From assembly GCA_947373775.1 (NCBI GenBank), contig CANBZE010000099.1, positions 1 to 7,069 of the forward strand: a stretch of DNA of 7,069 nucleotides, written 5' to 3'. Both the position numbers and the translations under genes were made by a program. The notes under the pieces were generated by a model. The model was not told the origin of the DNA, did not search any database, and saw only the letters and a program-made list of their open reading frames with translations. Source of the DNA: Alphaproteobacteria bacterium (GTDB lineage Bacteria > Pseudomonadota > Alphaproteobacteria > Micropepsales > Micropepsaceae). Each line of letters starts with the position of its first letter. Position 1 is the stretch's first letter. Shown here piece by piece: positions 1 through 5,721 of this stretch.

Positions 1-291
1 CTGTGCATCGCGCGCAGCGTGGCGACCCGTCCCGAAGTGATCCTGATGGACGAGCCCTGCTCGGCGCTGGACCCGATTTCCACCGCCAAGGTCGAAGAAC
101 TGATCGAGGAGTTGGCGGCCGACTACACTATCGTGATCGTCACCCACAATATGCAGCAGGCCAGCCGCGCCAGCGACTTCACCGCCTTCATGTATCTGGG
201 CGAGCTGATCGAATATGGCGCCACGGAAAAGATTTTCACCGCGCCCGATAACAAGCGCACTGAGCAGTACATCACCGGCCGCTTCGGCTAA
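1..291 (+). CDS. pstB: Phosphate ABC transporter ATP-binding protein PstB, C-terminal part (5' end outside window)
   Basis: This is the last 96 residues of the cytoplasmic ATPase that powers high-affinity phosphate uptake through the PstSCAB complex. The reading frame is already open at base 1. Visible are the Walker B segment VILMDEP and the D-loop SALDPIST, which is characteristic of PstB. The H-loop follows as IVTHNMQQA, where the histidine senses the ATP gamma-phosphate. The ending [14 protein letters not shown]...YITGRFG is also typical of PstB. The Walker A motif and the LSGGQ signature must lie upstream of the window. The stop is TAA at 289-291. In many proteobacteria phoU follows pstB; here the next gene is convergent, so any phoU must lie elsewhere. 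The family assignment is firm and rests on recognised motifs rather than a database search. Confidence 0.95.
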   Translation: MCIARSVATRPEVILMDEPCSALDPISTAKVEELIEELAADYTIVIVTHNMQQASRASDFTAFMYLGELIEYGATEKIFTAPDNKRTEQYITGRFG

Positions 292-1832
292 ACGTAATCT
301 GCCGCCGCCGTTTCATCGCGGAGCGATGCGTTGCCGGTGGCGCGCAAGACCATTGTTACCAGCCAGCTCACCACCAGGTTGACCAGCAGCGCGCTGAGCG
401 CCGCGTAACAGGGCACCGTCAGTCCCCCGAGGTGCAGCGGATAGACCGAAGCCTTGAAGCTCAGCTCCGCCACCATCCAGGTGCCGACGCCGACGCCGGC
501 CGCCCATCCCGCCAGCAGCCCCCTGGGATCAAGCCGCACATACAGCCCCAGCAACACCGCGGGCACCGTCTGGCAGATCCAGATGCCGCCCAGCAATTGC
601 AGCTGGATGGCGTAGGTGGTCTGCATTTCCAGCACAAAGAACAGCGCCCCCAGCTTGGCGGCGAAGGCTACCAGCTTGGCGACCTTGGCTTCGGTCTGGG
701 GCGTGCAATCGGGGGCGATGAAATCCTTGAAGATGTTGCGGGTGAACATGTTGCCGCAAGCGATGGCCATGATGGAGGCCGGCATCAGCGCGCCGATGGC
801 GATGGCGGCAAAGGCAAAGCCCGCGAACCATCCCGGGAACATGTGCAGGAACAGCGCCGGCACCGCGAAATTGTTGCCGAAGCTTTTGAAGCCGGCGGCA
901 TATTGGGGCATCTCCTTCACGCCCGAGGCGATGGCCATGTAACCCAAGAGCGCGATCAGCGCGAGCGCCACCGAATAGGCGGGCAGCACGATGGCGTTGC
1001 GCCGGATGACGTGGCGGCTGGACGACGACAGCAGCCCGGTCACCGAATGGGGATACAGGAACAGCGCCAGCAGCGAGCCGACGGCAAGTGACATATAGGC
1101 AAAGCCCGCGCCCAGACTGCCTTCCGGCGCCGGCGGCAGCAGAAGCTGCTTGGCCGGCACGGCGGCGAAGATCTTGGCATAACCGCCCAGCTCCGACGGG
1201 ATGATGATGATCGCCGCCAGCACGGTGATATAGACCAGCAAGTCTTTCACCACCGCAATCAACGCGGTGCCGCGCAGGCCCGAGGTGTAAGTGAAAGCCG
1301 CCAGCACGCAGAACGCCGCGACCAGCGGCACCGATACGCTCCCCAGCAGCGGCAGGGTCACGGCGTAATCCAGCCCCAGGGCTGCGATCACCACCTGCAT
1401 GCCCACCAGCTGCAAGGCGATATAGGGCATCACCGCCACCAGGCCGGTCACCGCCACCGCCAACGCCAGCCCGCGATGGCCAAAGCGCCCGCGCACGAAA
1501 TCGGCCGCGGTGATGTAACCGCGCTTGTTCGACACCGACCACAGGCGCGGAAACGCCATGAACAGCACCGGATACATCAGCGCGGCATAGGGCACGGCGA
1601 AGAAACCGTTGGCGCCGGCTCCGAACATCAGGGCGGGCACGGCGATGAAGGTATAGGCGGTGTAGAGATCGCCGCCGAGCAGGAACCAGGTGATCAGGGT
1701 GCCGAAGCTGCGCCCGCCCAAGCCCCATTCATGCAGCTGGGACAGGTCGCCGGCGCGCCAGCGCGAGCCCAGCAGGCCCAGCAGCGCCACGAACAGGAAC
1801 AGCGCCAGGAAGACGATAATGGTGATGTTCAT
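288..1832 (-). CDS. Sodium:solute symporter (SSS family), MctP-like monocarboxylate permease
   Basis: This 514-residue polytopic inner-membrane protein has about 13 hydrophobic segments, the usual size and topology of SSS transporters. Family-like stretches include [12 protein letters not shown] (about 51-62), [17 protein letters not shown] (181-197), [21 protein letters not shown] (259-279) and [20 protein letters not shown] (342-361). The YPHSVTG and FTRNIFKDF stretches resemble rhizobial MctP and related cation-coupled carriers of short-chain monocarboxylates; the substrate here is inferred. The start is the ATG at 1832. It overlaps the stop of the upstream DUF3311 gene in an ATGA, and the open frame continues further upstream only through shadow sequence. 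The Shine-Dalgarno sequence is weak, so translation is probably coupled to the upstream gene. The TAG stop (288-290) overlaps the convergent pstB stop. Confidence 0.9.
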   Translation of the reverse strand: MNITIIVFLALFLFVALLGLLGSRWRAGDLSQLHEWGLGGRSFGTLITWFLLGGDLYTAYTFIAVPALMFGAGANGFFAVPYAALMYPVLFMAFPRLWSVSNKRGYITAADFVRGRFGHRGLALAVAVTGLVAVMPYIALQLVGMQVVIAALGLDYAVTLPLLGSVSVPLVAAFCVLAAFTYTSGLRGTALIAVVKDLLVYITVLAAIIIIPSELGGYAKIFAAVPAKQLLLPPAPEGSLGAGFAYMSLAVGSLLALFLYPHSVTGLLSSSSRHVIRRNAIVLPAYSVALALIALLGYMAIASGVKEMPQYAAGFKSFGNNFAVPALFLHMFPGWFAGFAFAAIAIGALMPASIMAIACGNMFTRNIFKDFIAPDCTPQTEAKVAKLVAFAAKLGALFFVLEMQTTYAIQLQLLGGIWICQTVPAVLLGLYVRLDPRGLLAGWAAGVGVGTWMVAELSFKASVYPLHLGGLTVPCYAALSALLVNLVVSWLVTMVLRATGNASLRDETAAADYV

Positions 1833-2044
1833 TTGCCGTCGCCCGACTTCTGGGCCTGCTGCCAGTAATAGACCGGCACGATGCACAGCGAGGTCAGCAC
1901 GATGCCGAAGATCTGCCACCAGTAGAAAAAGGGAATGCCCAACAGCTGCGGCTCGATGCGGTTGTAGAACGGCACCCACAGGAAGGCGGCATAGGGCACC
2001 GCCAGGAACAAATAGACGGGATGGAATTTCAAGCGAGCCCCCAT
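1829..2044 (-). CDS. DUF3311 small membrane protein, partner of the symporter
   Basis: This 71-residue protein has two hydrophobic segments (about 9-26 and 36-60). The motif PFYNRIEPQLLGIPFFYWWQ (about 25-44) is the hallmark of DUF3311. Genes of this family usually sit directly before an SSS transporter gene, and that is the arrangement here. The last codon overlaps the symporter start by four bases (ATGA), which implies coupled translation. By analogy it is a small accessory subunit that helps assembly or activity of the symporter, but no biochemical role is established. The ATG at 2044 has no clear ribosome binding site. A TTG four codons in (2032) is preceded by a G-rich stretch and is a possible alternative start. 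The family call is strong and the exact start is less certain. Confidence 0.87.
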   Translation of the reverse strand: MGARLKFHPVYLFLAVPYAAFLWVPFYNRIEPQLLGIPFFYWWQIFGIVLTSLCIVPVYYWQQAQKSGDGK

Positions 2045-2117
2045 TTATGTTTGGTCGCGCCGGACGTGCCCTCGCTAACGCTCGGGTCGCCGGACGCTCC
2101 CATATTCACTATGCATT
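2045..2117 (-). repeat. Intergenic spaced direct repeat upstream of the DUF3311 gene
   Basis: The 73-base gap holds two imperfect direct copies of GGTCGC(GC)CGGACG, at 2053-2066 and 2085-2096. The core CGCCGGACG is exact and its two copies start exactly 30 bases apart (2058 and 2088). Between them lies CCCTCGCTAACGCTCGGG (2069-2086), with short CCC/GGG ends and a repeated CGCT. The stretch could be a dispersed intergenic repeat or a binding site in the promoter region of the transport operon. No convincing -10/-35 pair or rho-independent terminator was seen. Confidence 0.45.
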
Positions 2118-2651
2118 TTATTGCGGAGGCACAAAATCCTGGCCTTCGGGCGCCTTGCTGGGGTCCTTGGGCACATAGCGGACAGTTTGCACCGGGCCTT
2201 CACCCACCAGCATCAGAATGGCCGGGCCGGTTTCCGCCCGCGCGCCGTCCCAATGAATAGTATTGGGCACGTCGGTGACATAGCTGCCAGCCGGCACCGG
2301 GTACATCTGGCTGGGATCATAATGGGTGCTGGATGACACCCACCACGTCCCCGACACGACATAGGCGTAGCGCGACGTGGTATGGAAATGGGGCATGGAA
2401 TTGTGTCCCGGCATCCACCGGATCAACACGCCATAGATGCCCGGCTTGCTGGGATCGCCGAACAAAGTCGCGCTCTGCGAACCTTCGCCGCCTTTCCAGG
2501 GAATATCCTTGCCGAACACCAGCGGAATATGGCCGGGGTCCGGCAAGGGCATTTTGGTCGTGGGCCCCTGGGTGAGAAGCTGCTGCCCGGTTTCGGCCGA
2601 AGCCGGAAGCGCCAGCAGTCCCAACAAGACGGCGACGGCAGATGCGCGCAT
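2118..2651 (-). CDS. Secreted cupin-domain protein (second of tandem pair)
   Basis: This 177-residue protein has an N-terminal signal peptide (hydrophobic 4-16, likely cleavage after PASA, about residue 19), so it should be periplasmic or secreted. A single cupin beta-barrel follows. Motif 1 is PGHNSMPHFHTTSRYAYVVSG (81-101), with H88 and H90 as metal ligands. The glutamate usual in cupins is replaced by R94. Motif 2 ends in NTIHWDGAR, with H133 as the probable third ligand. The protein shares the GDPxKPGxY stretch, YAYVVSGTWW and HWDGAR with the cupin encoded just upstream, so the two are paralogues from a tandem duplication. The start is ATG 2651, 11 bases after the upstream stop. There is no good Shine-Dalgarno sequence, so translational coupling is likely. 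The substrate and any enzymatic activity are unknown. Confidence 0.88.
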   Translation of the reverse strand: MRASAVAVLLGLLALPASAETGQQLLTQGPTTKMPLPDPGHIPLVFGKDIPWKGGEGSQSATLFGDPSKPGIYGVLIRWMPGHNSMPHFHTTSRYAYVVSGTWWVSSSTHYDPSQMYPVPAGSYVTDVPNTIHWDGARAETGPAILMLVGEGPVQTVRYVPKDPSKAPEGQDFVPPQ

Positions 2652-2662
2652 GGCGGCGGCCG

Positions 2663-3202
2663 TTAGCGCGGCGGACCCGTGTCCTTGCCGTTTTCATCCA
2701 CGCTCTGGGTGGTGTTGGGGCCGGTGCCGGCCAGGACCAGCACGGCGGGTTCCTTCTCGCCGGTGCGCGCGCCATCCCAATGGACGCCCCTCAGTATGTC
2801 GACCGCAACGGTGCCCGCATGGACCGGATAGGTGGTCCGCTCGTCATAGGTCTTGCTGGTCGACGTCCACCAGGTGCCGGACACGACATAGGCGAAGCGT
2901 TCATTGTTGTGATAGTGCGGCTTGGAGAAATTGCCCGGATACCAGATGTATTTCACCATGTACGGGCCCGGCTTGGCCGGATCGCCATACAGATAGCACA
3001 TCTGCATCTTGCCGACTTCGCCGGTGCACTTCTGGTCCTTGGGCAAGGTCGCGGTGACGCTGGCGGGATCAGGCGCCGGGCCGATAGGGTCATTGACGGT
3101 GACGCCGACCTTGGGGTCCTTCTGGGCAAGGGCGGCGAAGCCGGTCGCGCCGATGCCGGCGCCCACGCACGCGGCCAAGGCAAGCTTGATGATGGAACGC
3201 AT
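2663..3202 (-). CDS. Secreted cupin-domain protein (first of tandem pair)
   Basis: This 179-residue protein has a signal peptide (hydrophobic core about 5-25, likely cleavage after AALA near residue 26), so it is exported. The cupin fold is marked by PGNFSKPHYHNNERFAYVVSG (89-109), with H96 and H98 as metal ligands and R102 at the usual glutamate position. An adjacent E101 is present in this copy only. Motif 2 ends in RGVHWDGAR, with H141. The linker before the cupin is longer than in the sister gene and includes two cysteines (C59 and C69), which could form a periplasmic disulfide. The start at 3202 is supported by a good GGGGAG six bases before the ATG. That ribosome binding site lies in a hairpin (see 3209-3229). 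The function is unknown; the fold and export are well supported. Confidence 0.88.
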   Translation of the reverse strand: MRSIIKLALAACVGAGIGATGFAALAQKDPKVGVTVNDPIGPAPDPASVTATLPKDQKCTGEVGKMQMCYLYGDPAKPGPYMVKYIWYPGNFSKPHYHNNERFAYVVSGTWWTSTSKTYDERTTYPVHAGTVAVDILRGVHWDGARTGEKEPAVLVLAGTGPNTTQSVDENGKDTGPPR

Positions 3203-3208
3203 TTTTCT

Positions 3209-3229
3209 CTCCCCATGAAATTAGGGGAG
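3209..3229 (-). promoter_or_regulatory. Hairpin enclosing the ribosome binding site of the first cupin gene
   Basis: On the minus strand, CUCCCC (3229-3224), a nine-base loop (UAAUUUCAU) and GGGGAG (3214-3209) form a perfect six-pair stem. The 3' arm is the Shine-Dalgarno sequence, followed by AGAAAA and the ATG at 3202. When folded, the ribosome binding site is paired. The pairing is read directly from the sequence; a regulatory effect is inferred. Confidence 0.45.
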
Positions 3230-3230
3230 G

Positions 3231-3260
3231 ATGATAGGCGGGAACTGTGACGCCTCGCAA
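3231..3260 (-). promoter_or_regulatory. Candidate sigma-70-type promoter for the cupin pair
   Basis: On the minus strand, TTGCGA (3260-3255, 4 of 6 matches to the -35 consensus) and TATCAT (3236-3231, 5 of 6 matches to the -10) are separated by 18 bases. A start about six to seven bases downstream would fall near 3223-3226, inside the 5' arm of the adjacent hairpin. Transcripts from this promoter would then lack most of that arm, whereas read-through transcripts from upstream genes would carry it whole. This is pattern matching only. Confidence 0.35.
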
Positions 3261-3261
3261 A

Positions 3262-3286
3262 CGCTGCGTTGTTAGCGGATGCAGCG
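3262..3286 (-). terminator. Weak hairpin just after the small membrane protein gene
   Basis: CGCTGC (3262-3267) and GCAGCG (3281-3286) are perfect inverted arms around a 13-base loop, starting four bases after the stop of the 73-residue gene. On the minus strand the stem is followed by only three U residues. It is at best a weak or rho-assisted terminator and may be chance in GC-rich DNA. Confidence 0.25.
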
Positions 3287-3289
3287 AAA

Positions 3290-3511
3290 CTAGGCGCTCT
3301 TTTTGCCCGCGAATACCAGTCCGAGCCCGGCCAGCACGGCCACGACCCCCGCGGCGGTGGGAATCCAGACGGTATGGTCTTCCTGGGAATTGACCTCAAT
3401 CGGGCCCAGCTTCACGACCGGCTTGGTCTCGGTCCAGCTGACATGGCTGATGAACAGCCCGCCGATCCCCAGAACAATCAGAACAAGGCCCAAAATCGCG
3501 ATCGGCTTCAT
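3290..3511 (-). CDS. Small two-helix membrane protein, DUF3185-like
   Basis: This 73-residue protein has two predicted membrane helices (about 4-23 and 50-68). They flank a polar stretch with KPVVKLGPIEVNSQED (30-45), and the protein ends in GKKSA. The pattern of MKP, a helix, then a VKLGPIEV-like segment, a second helix and a lysine-rich tail recalls small DUF3185-type proteins of unknown function. I recognise the architecture rather than a diagnostic motif. Helix orientation suggests that the polar loop faces the periplasm. The start is set at ATG 3511, preceded at four-base spacing by GGAGGGA. An ATG five codons upstream (3526) has no ribosome binding site and lies in the hairpin loop. The gene sits between the exported PPC protein and the cupins, all on one strand. 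Confidence 0.75.
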   Translation of the reverse strand: MKPIAILGLVLIVLGIGGLFISHVSWTETKPVVKLGPIEVNSQEDHTVWIPTAAGVVAVLAGLGLVFAGKKSA

Positions 3512-3514
3512 GAA

Positions 3515-3535
3515 TCCCTCCATCAATAGGAGGGA
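3515..3535 (-). promoter_or_regulatory. Perfect hairpin enclosing the ribosome binding site of the small membrane protein
   Basis: On the minus strand, UCCCUCC (3535-3529), the loop UAUUGAU and GGAGGGA (3521-3515) form a perfect seven-pair stem. The 3' arm is a near-ideal Shine-Dalgarno sequence, followed by UUC and AUG at 3511. The whole ribosome binding site is therefore buried when the stem forms. This is the clearest structured leader in the window. The pairing is certain; a control function is inferred. Confidence 0.55.
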
Positions 3536-3545
3536 AACACCGGGC

Positions 3546-3562
3546 GGGAACCAAAAGTTCCC
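3546..3562 (-). promoter_or_regulatory. Perfect hairpin beginning in the stop codon of the PPC gene
   Basis: On the minus strand, GGGAAC (3562-3557, where the first G is the last base of the TAG stop), the loop UUUUG and GUUCCC (3551-3546) form a perfect six-pair stem. No U tract follows, so it does not look like an intrinsic terminator. It could protect the 3' end of the upstream message or mark an RNA processing point within the operon. Confidence 0.4.
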
Positions 3563-4095
3563 TAGCGGTAGCTCTTGTCGTCGATCTTGCTCAGGTCGGT
3601 ACCGTTCATCACTCCGATGGTGACGATGGCATAAGTGAAGACCTCGGTGCCCGGCTCCAGGTGGCCGTTGATGGCTTTCTCGCCGGTGCCCAGGCTCATA
3701 TGGGCATGGACCACGCCGTTCACGATATAGCCGTTCATGCCGATCAGGTCGCAGGGCGTGGTCAGCGCCTTGGTGAAGATGTTGCTGGTGGGAAAGTCGC
3801 GGTTGTTGATCTGGTGGACGTGATAGCCGCGAAGGCTGCCGATGCCCGCCAGGATGACGCCGTTCTTGATGTTCTCCTTCTTCACCATCGCCTCGATGCC
3901 GGCCAGCAGGTCGACCTTGTTCTTCACGCGTATCACCACGATGCGCTCGAACTGTCCGCTGATCGTGTAGGCGTCGGGCACGGACGGGTCATTGGCCTTG
4001 GCGTCGGCCGGGGTCATGGGATTCTGGATCACCGAAACCTGCGCAGATGCGGGAGCGGTCAAAAGAAGAAGGGCAAGCAGGGCGGGCAGTTTCAT
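3562..4095 (-). CDS. Secreted PPC/DUF296-domain protein
   Basis: This 177-residue protein has a signal peptide (hydrophobic 4-14, likely cleavage after APASA at residue 18) followed by one PPC (DUF296) domain from about 45 to 165. Diagnostic stretches are ILAGIGSLRGYHVH (81-94), NGYIVNGVVHAHMSLG (121-136) and GHLEPGTEVFTYAIVTIGVM (144-163). H130, H132 and H145 match the three-histidine metal site seen in bacterial PPC proteins; H92 and H94 form an extra HxH. Most known PPC proteins are cytoplasmic, or nuclear in plants with AT-hooks, so an exported form is notable. The start at ATG 4095 is fixed by the signal peptide, although the Shine-Dalgarno sequence is weak. It is the first gene of the minus-strand run and divergent from the TPR gene. 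The function is unknown. Confidence 0.87.
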   Translation of the reverse strand: MKLPALLALLLLTAPASAQVSVIQNPMTPADAKANDPSVPDAYTISGQFERIVVIRVKNKVDLLAGIEAMVKKENIKNGVILAGIGSLRGYHVHQINNRDFPTSNIFTKALTTPCDLIGMNGYIVNGVVHAHMSLGTGEKAINGHLEPGTEVFTYAIVTIGVMNGTDLSKIDDKSYR

Positions 4096-4194
4096 CAGGT
4101 TCGCCTTTTTGGGTCTGACGCCAGTATGCCGTCATCGGGCGGCCGCGCGAATAGGGCTTGCATCGCCGCGCCTGTCCGTCTGGAATCGCGAGGC
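4096..4194. promoter_or_regulatory. Divergent intergenic region with weak candidate promoters
   Basis: These 99 bases must hold the control regions of both flanking genes. On the minus strand, CATACT (4128-4123) with TTCGCG 17 bases upstream is a poor promoter match. On the plus strand, TTGCAT (4158-4163) and TGGAAT (4181-4186) are 17 bases apart and would start transcription at or just before the ATG at 4195. That would give a leaderless or nearly leaderless message. Neither pair is strong. Confidence 0.3.
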
Positions 4195-5631
4195 ATGGCG
4201 CACGATCCTGTAAGCACTGCCCAATTCCTGCTGCAAAGCGGCCGCGCGCTGGAGGCGCGCGATGTGCTGGCGCAGGCTATTGCGGGCGGGCAGGAGGGTG
4301 CGCCGCTGCACAGTCTTTTGGGGCTTGTGCTGCACCAGCTGGGCGATTTGCCGGGCTGCCTCCGCGAACTGCGCCAGGCGGTCCGGCTGGCGCCGCAGGA
4401 TGGCGCGGCACAATTCGCGCTGGCCTCCATCGCGCTGCGGCTGGGCGAAGAAGCCGAAGCCGAAAACGCCGTCCGCCGCGCCATCAAGCTGGGGCTGGAT
4501 GACATCCATTCCTATGTTCTGTTGGGGCGGCTGTTCAACAAACAGGGCCGCTTCGAGGAAGCGCAAACCGCCTGGCGCAAGGCGGTGCGCAAGGATCCCA
4601 CCCATGCCCAGGCCCAGCGCGAGCTGGCCGGGCTGGTATGGATGCTGACCGGCGATCTTGCCAAAGCGCGCGCCGAACTCGATGCCGCGCCGCCAACACA
4701 CGACATTGTCGCGGTGACGGTGCGGCTGTTGCAGGATGCCGGCGACGAAGCGGGCGCCTATGCGCTGGTTTGCAAGGCGGCGGACCGCGATCCCTCGCTG
4801 AATGTGCTGGCGGCGCGCACCGGCTTGAAATTCGATCCGCAGGATTCCGACCGGCGGCTGGCTGCCGCGGCGCCCGGCATCACGCCGCAAGCGCGCGCCA
4901 AGGCTGAGATCGAAGTGGACCTGGCGCTGGGCCGCATTGAACAGGCGGCGCGCCGCGCTGAAGCGCTGCACACGGCGCGGCCCACCGACCAGCATGCCAC
5001 CGCGTTGTTGGCGGTGGCGTGGCGGCTGGCGGGCGACGCCCGCTACACCTCGCTGTATGACTATGACCGGCTGGTGAAAAGCTATCGCATCACGCCGCCG
5101 CAAGGCTGGAACAGCCTGGACGATTACCTGCGCGATCTGGGCGATGCGCTGGATGTCATTCACGGCCCTTTGACCCATCCGGTGGGTCAGTCCCTGCGGC
5201 ATGGCAGCCAGACCATGCGGGGCTTGCAGGATTATCCCGATCCGGCGATCCGCGCCCTGTTCGCCGCCATCGATGCGCCCATCCGCGCCCACATCGCGGC
5301 CATCGGCGAGCCCGGGCAGGATTACGGCTTTGGCGGCGCTTGGTCGGTGCGGTTGAACAGCGGCGGCTTCCACATCAATCACATCCATCCCGAAGGCTGG
5401 CTGTCATCGGCTTTCTATGTGCGGCTGCCCGACAAGATGGAAGGCCAGCAAGGCTGGCTGAAATTCGGCGAGCCCGGCCCGCCGACATCGCCGCCGCTTG
5501 CGCCCGATCATCTGGTCAAGCCCGAGCCAGGTTTGCTGGTGCTGTTCCCCTCCAATATATGGCACGGCACCGTGCCGTTCACCGCGGACGACAAGCGCCT
5601 GTCATGTGCTTTCGATATTGTGCGGCGCTGA
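4195..5631 (+). CDS. TPR-repeat protein with C-terminal putative 2OG-Fe(II) oxygenase domain
   Basis: This 478-residue protein has no signal peptide and is probably cytoplasmic. The N-terminal half is built of tetratricopeptide-like helix pairs, clearest at about 36-69, 70-103, 104-137 and 138-167, with typical spacing and RLAP/KDP turns. The C-terminal domain (about 335-478) resembles the putative 2OG-Fe(II) oxygenase family (PF13759 type). It carries GGFHINHIHPEGWLSSAFYV (390-409), PGLLVLFPSNIWHGTVPF (445-462) and DKRLSCAFD (466-474). H396 and H398 and the distal H457 are likely metal ligands, and R468 is the likely 2-oxoglutarate anchor. The TPR part may recruit a protein substrate. ATG 4195 is chosen as the first Met after the divergent region and at the start of the helical repeats; its Shine-Dalgarno sequence is weak. 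The substrate is unknown. Confidence 0.85.
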   Translation: MAHDPVSTAQFLLQSGRALEARDVLAQAIAGGQEGAPLHSLLGLVLHQLGDLPGCLRELRQAVRLAPQDGAAQFALASIALRLGEEAEAENAVRRAIKLGLDDIHSYVLLGRLFNKQGRFEEAQTAWRKAVRKDPTHAQAQRELAGLVWMLTGDLAKARAELDAAPPTHDIVAVTVRLLQDAGDEAGAYALVCKAADRDPSLNVLAARTGLKFDPQDSDRRLAAAAPGITPQARAKAEIEVDLALGRIEQAARRAEALHTARPTDQHATALLAVAWRLAGDARYTSLYDYDRLVKSYRITPPQGWNSLDDYLRDLGDALDVIHGPLTHPVGQSLRHGSQTMRGLQDYPDPAIRALFAAIDAPIRAHIAAIGEPGQDYGFGGAWSVRLNSGGFHINHIHPEGWLSSAFYVRLPDKMEGQQGWLKFGEPGPPTSPPLAPDHLVKPEPGLLVLFPSNIWHGTVPFTADDKRLSCAFDIVRR

Positions 5632-5662
5632 TCGCCGCCGTTTCGCGATGCCGCGGTGTCTG

Positions 5663-5679
5663 CTATCGTGACGCGATAG
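5663..5679 (+). terminator. Hairpin downstream of the TPR-oxygenase gene, weak terminator candidate
   Basis: CTATCG (5663-5668) and CGATAG (5674-5679) pair perfectly across TGACG, with possible G-U pairs extending both ends. The nearest T run (5691-5695) begins 12 bases after the stem, too far for a classical intrinsic terminator. It could be a weak or rho-assisted terminator, or an operator for the downstream gene. Confidence 0.3.
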
Positions 5680-5697
5680 TCTTCTCGTGATTTTTCA

Positions 5698-5721
5698 GAC
5701 AAATTGTCAGGCGGGCCCGCC
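5698..5721 (+). promoter_or_regulatory. Two inverted repeats abutting the start of the DUF4239 gene
   Basis: GACAA-A-TTGTC (5698-5708) is followed by the perfect 12-base palindrome GGCGGGCCCGCC (5710-5721), which ends directly before the ATG at 5722. The first has the size of a dimeric regulator site. The second covers the place where the ribosome binding site should be, and no other Shine-Dalgarno sequence is seen. Both are direct readings; their role is inferred. Confidence 0.35.

Noticed and set aside
529..1728. Minus-strand 399-codon ORF inside the symporter gene
   Set aside because: It is out of frame with the symporter, Arg- and Ala-rich, and has no membrane or domain pattern; the SSS frame explains the region.
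1833..1979. Upstream extension of the symporter to 1979
   Set aside because: The extra 49 residues are Arg- and His-rich shadow of the DUF3311 gene. The ATG at 1832, in an ATGA overlap, fits the SSS N-terminus.
3661..4194. Plus-strand extension of the TPR reading frame upstream of 4195
   Set aside because: The frame stays open by chance opposite the PPC gene. Its translation has no recognisable domain, and the minus-strand gene has a signal peptide and clear PPC motifs.
4132..5388. Long minus-strand ORF opposite the TPR-oxygenase gene
   Set aside because: Its His-, Arg- and Gln-rich composition is that of an antisense shadow in GC-rich DNA, and the plus strand has clear TPR and oxygenase motifs.
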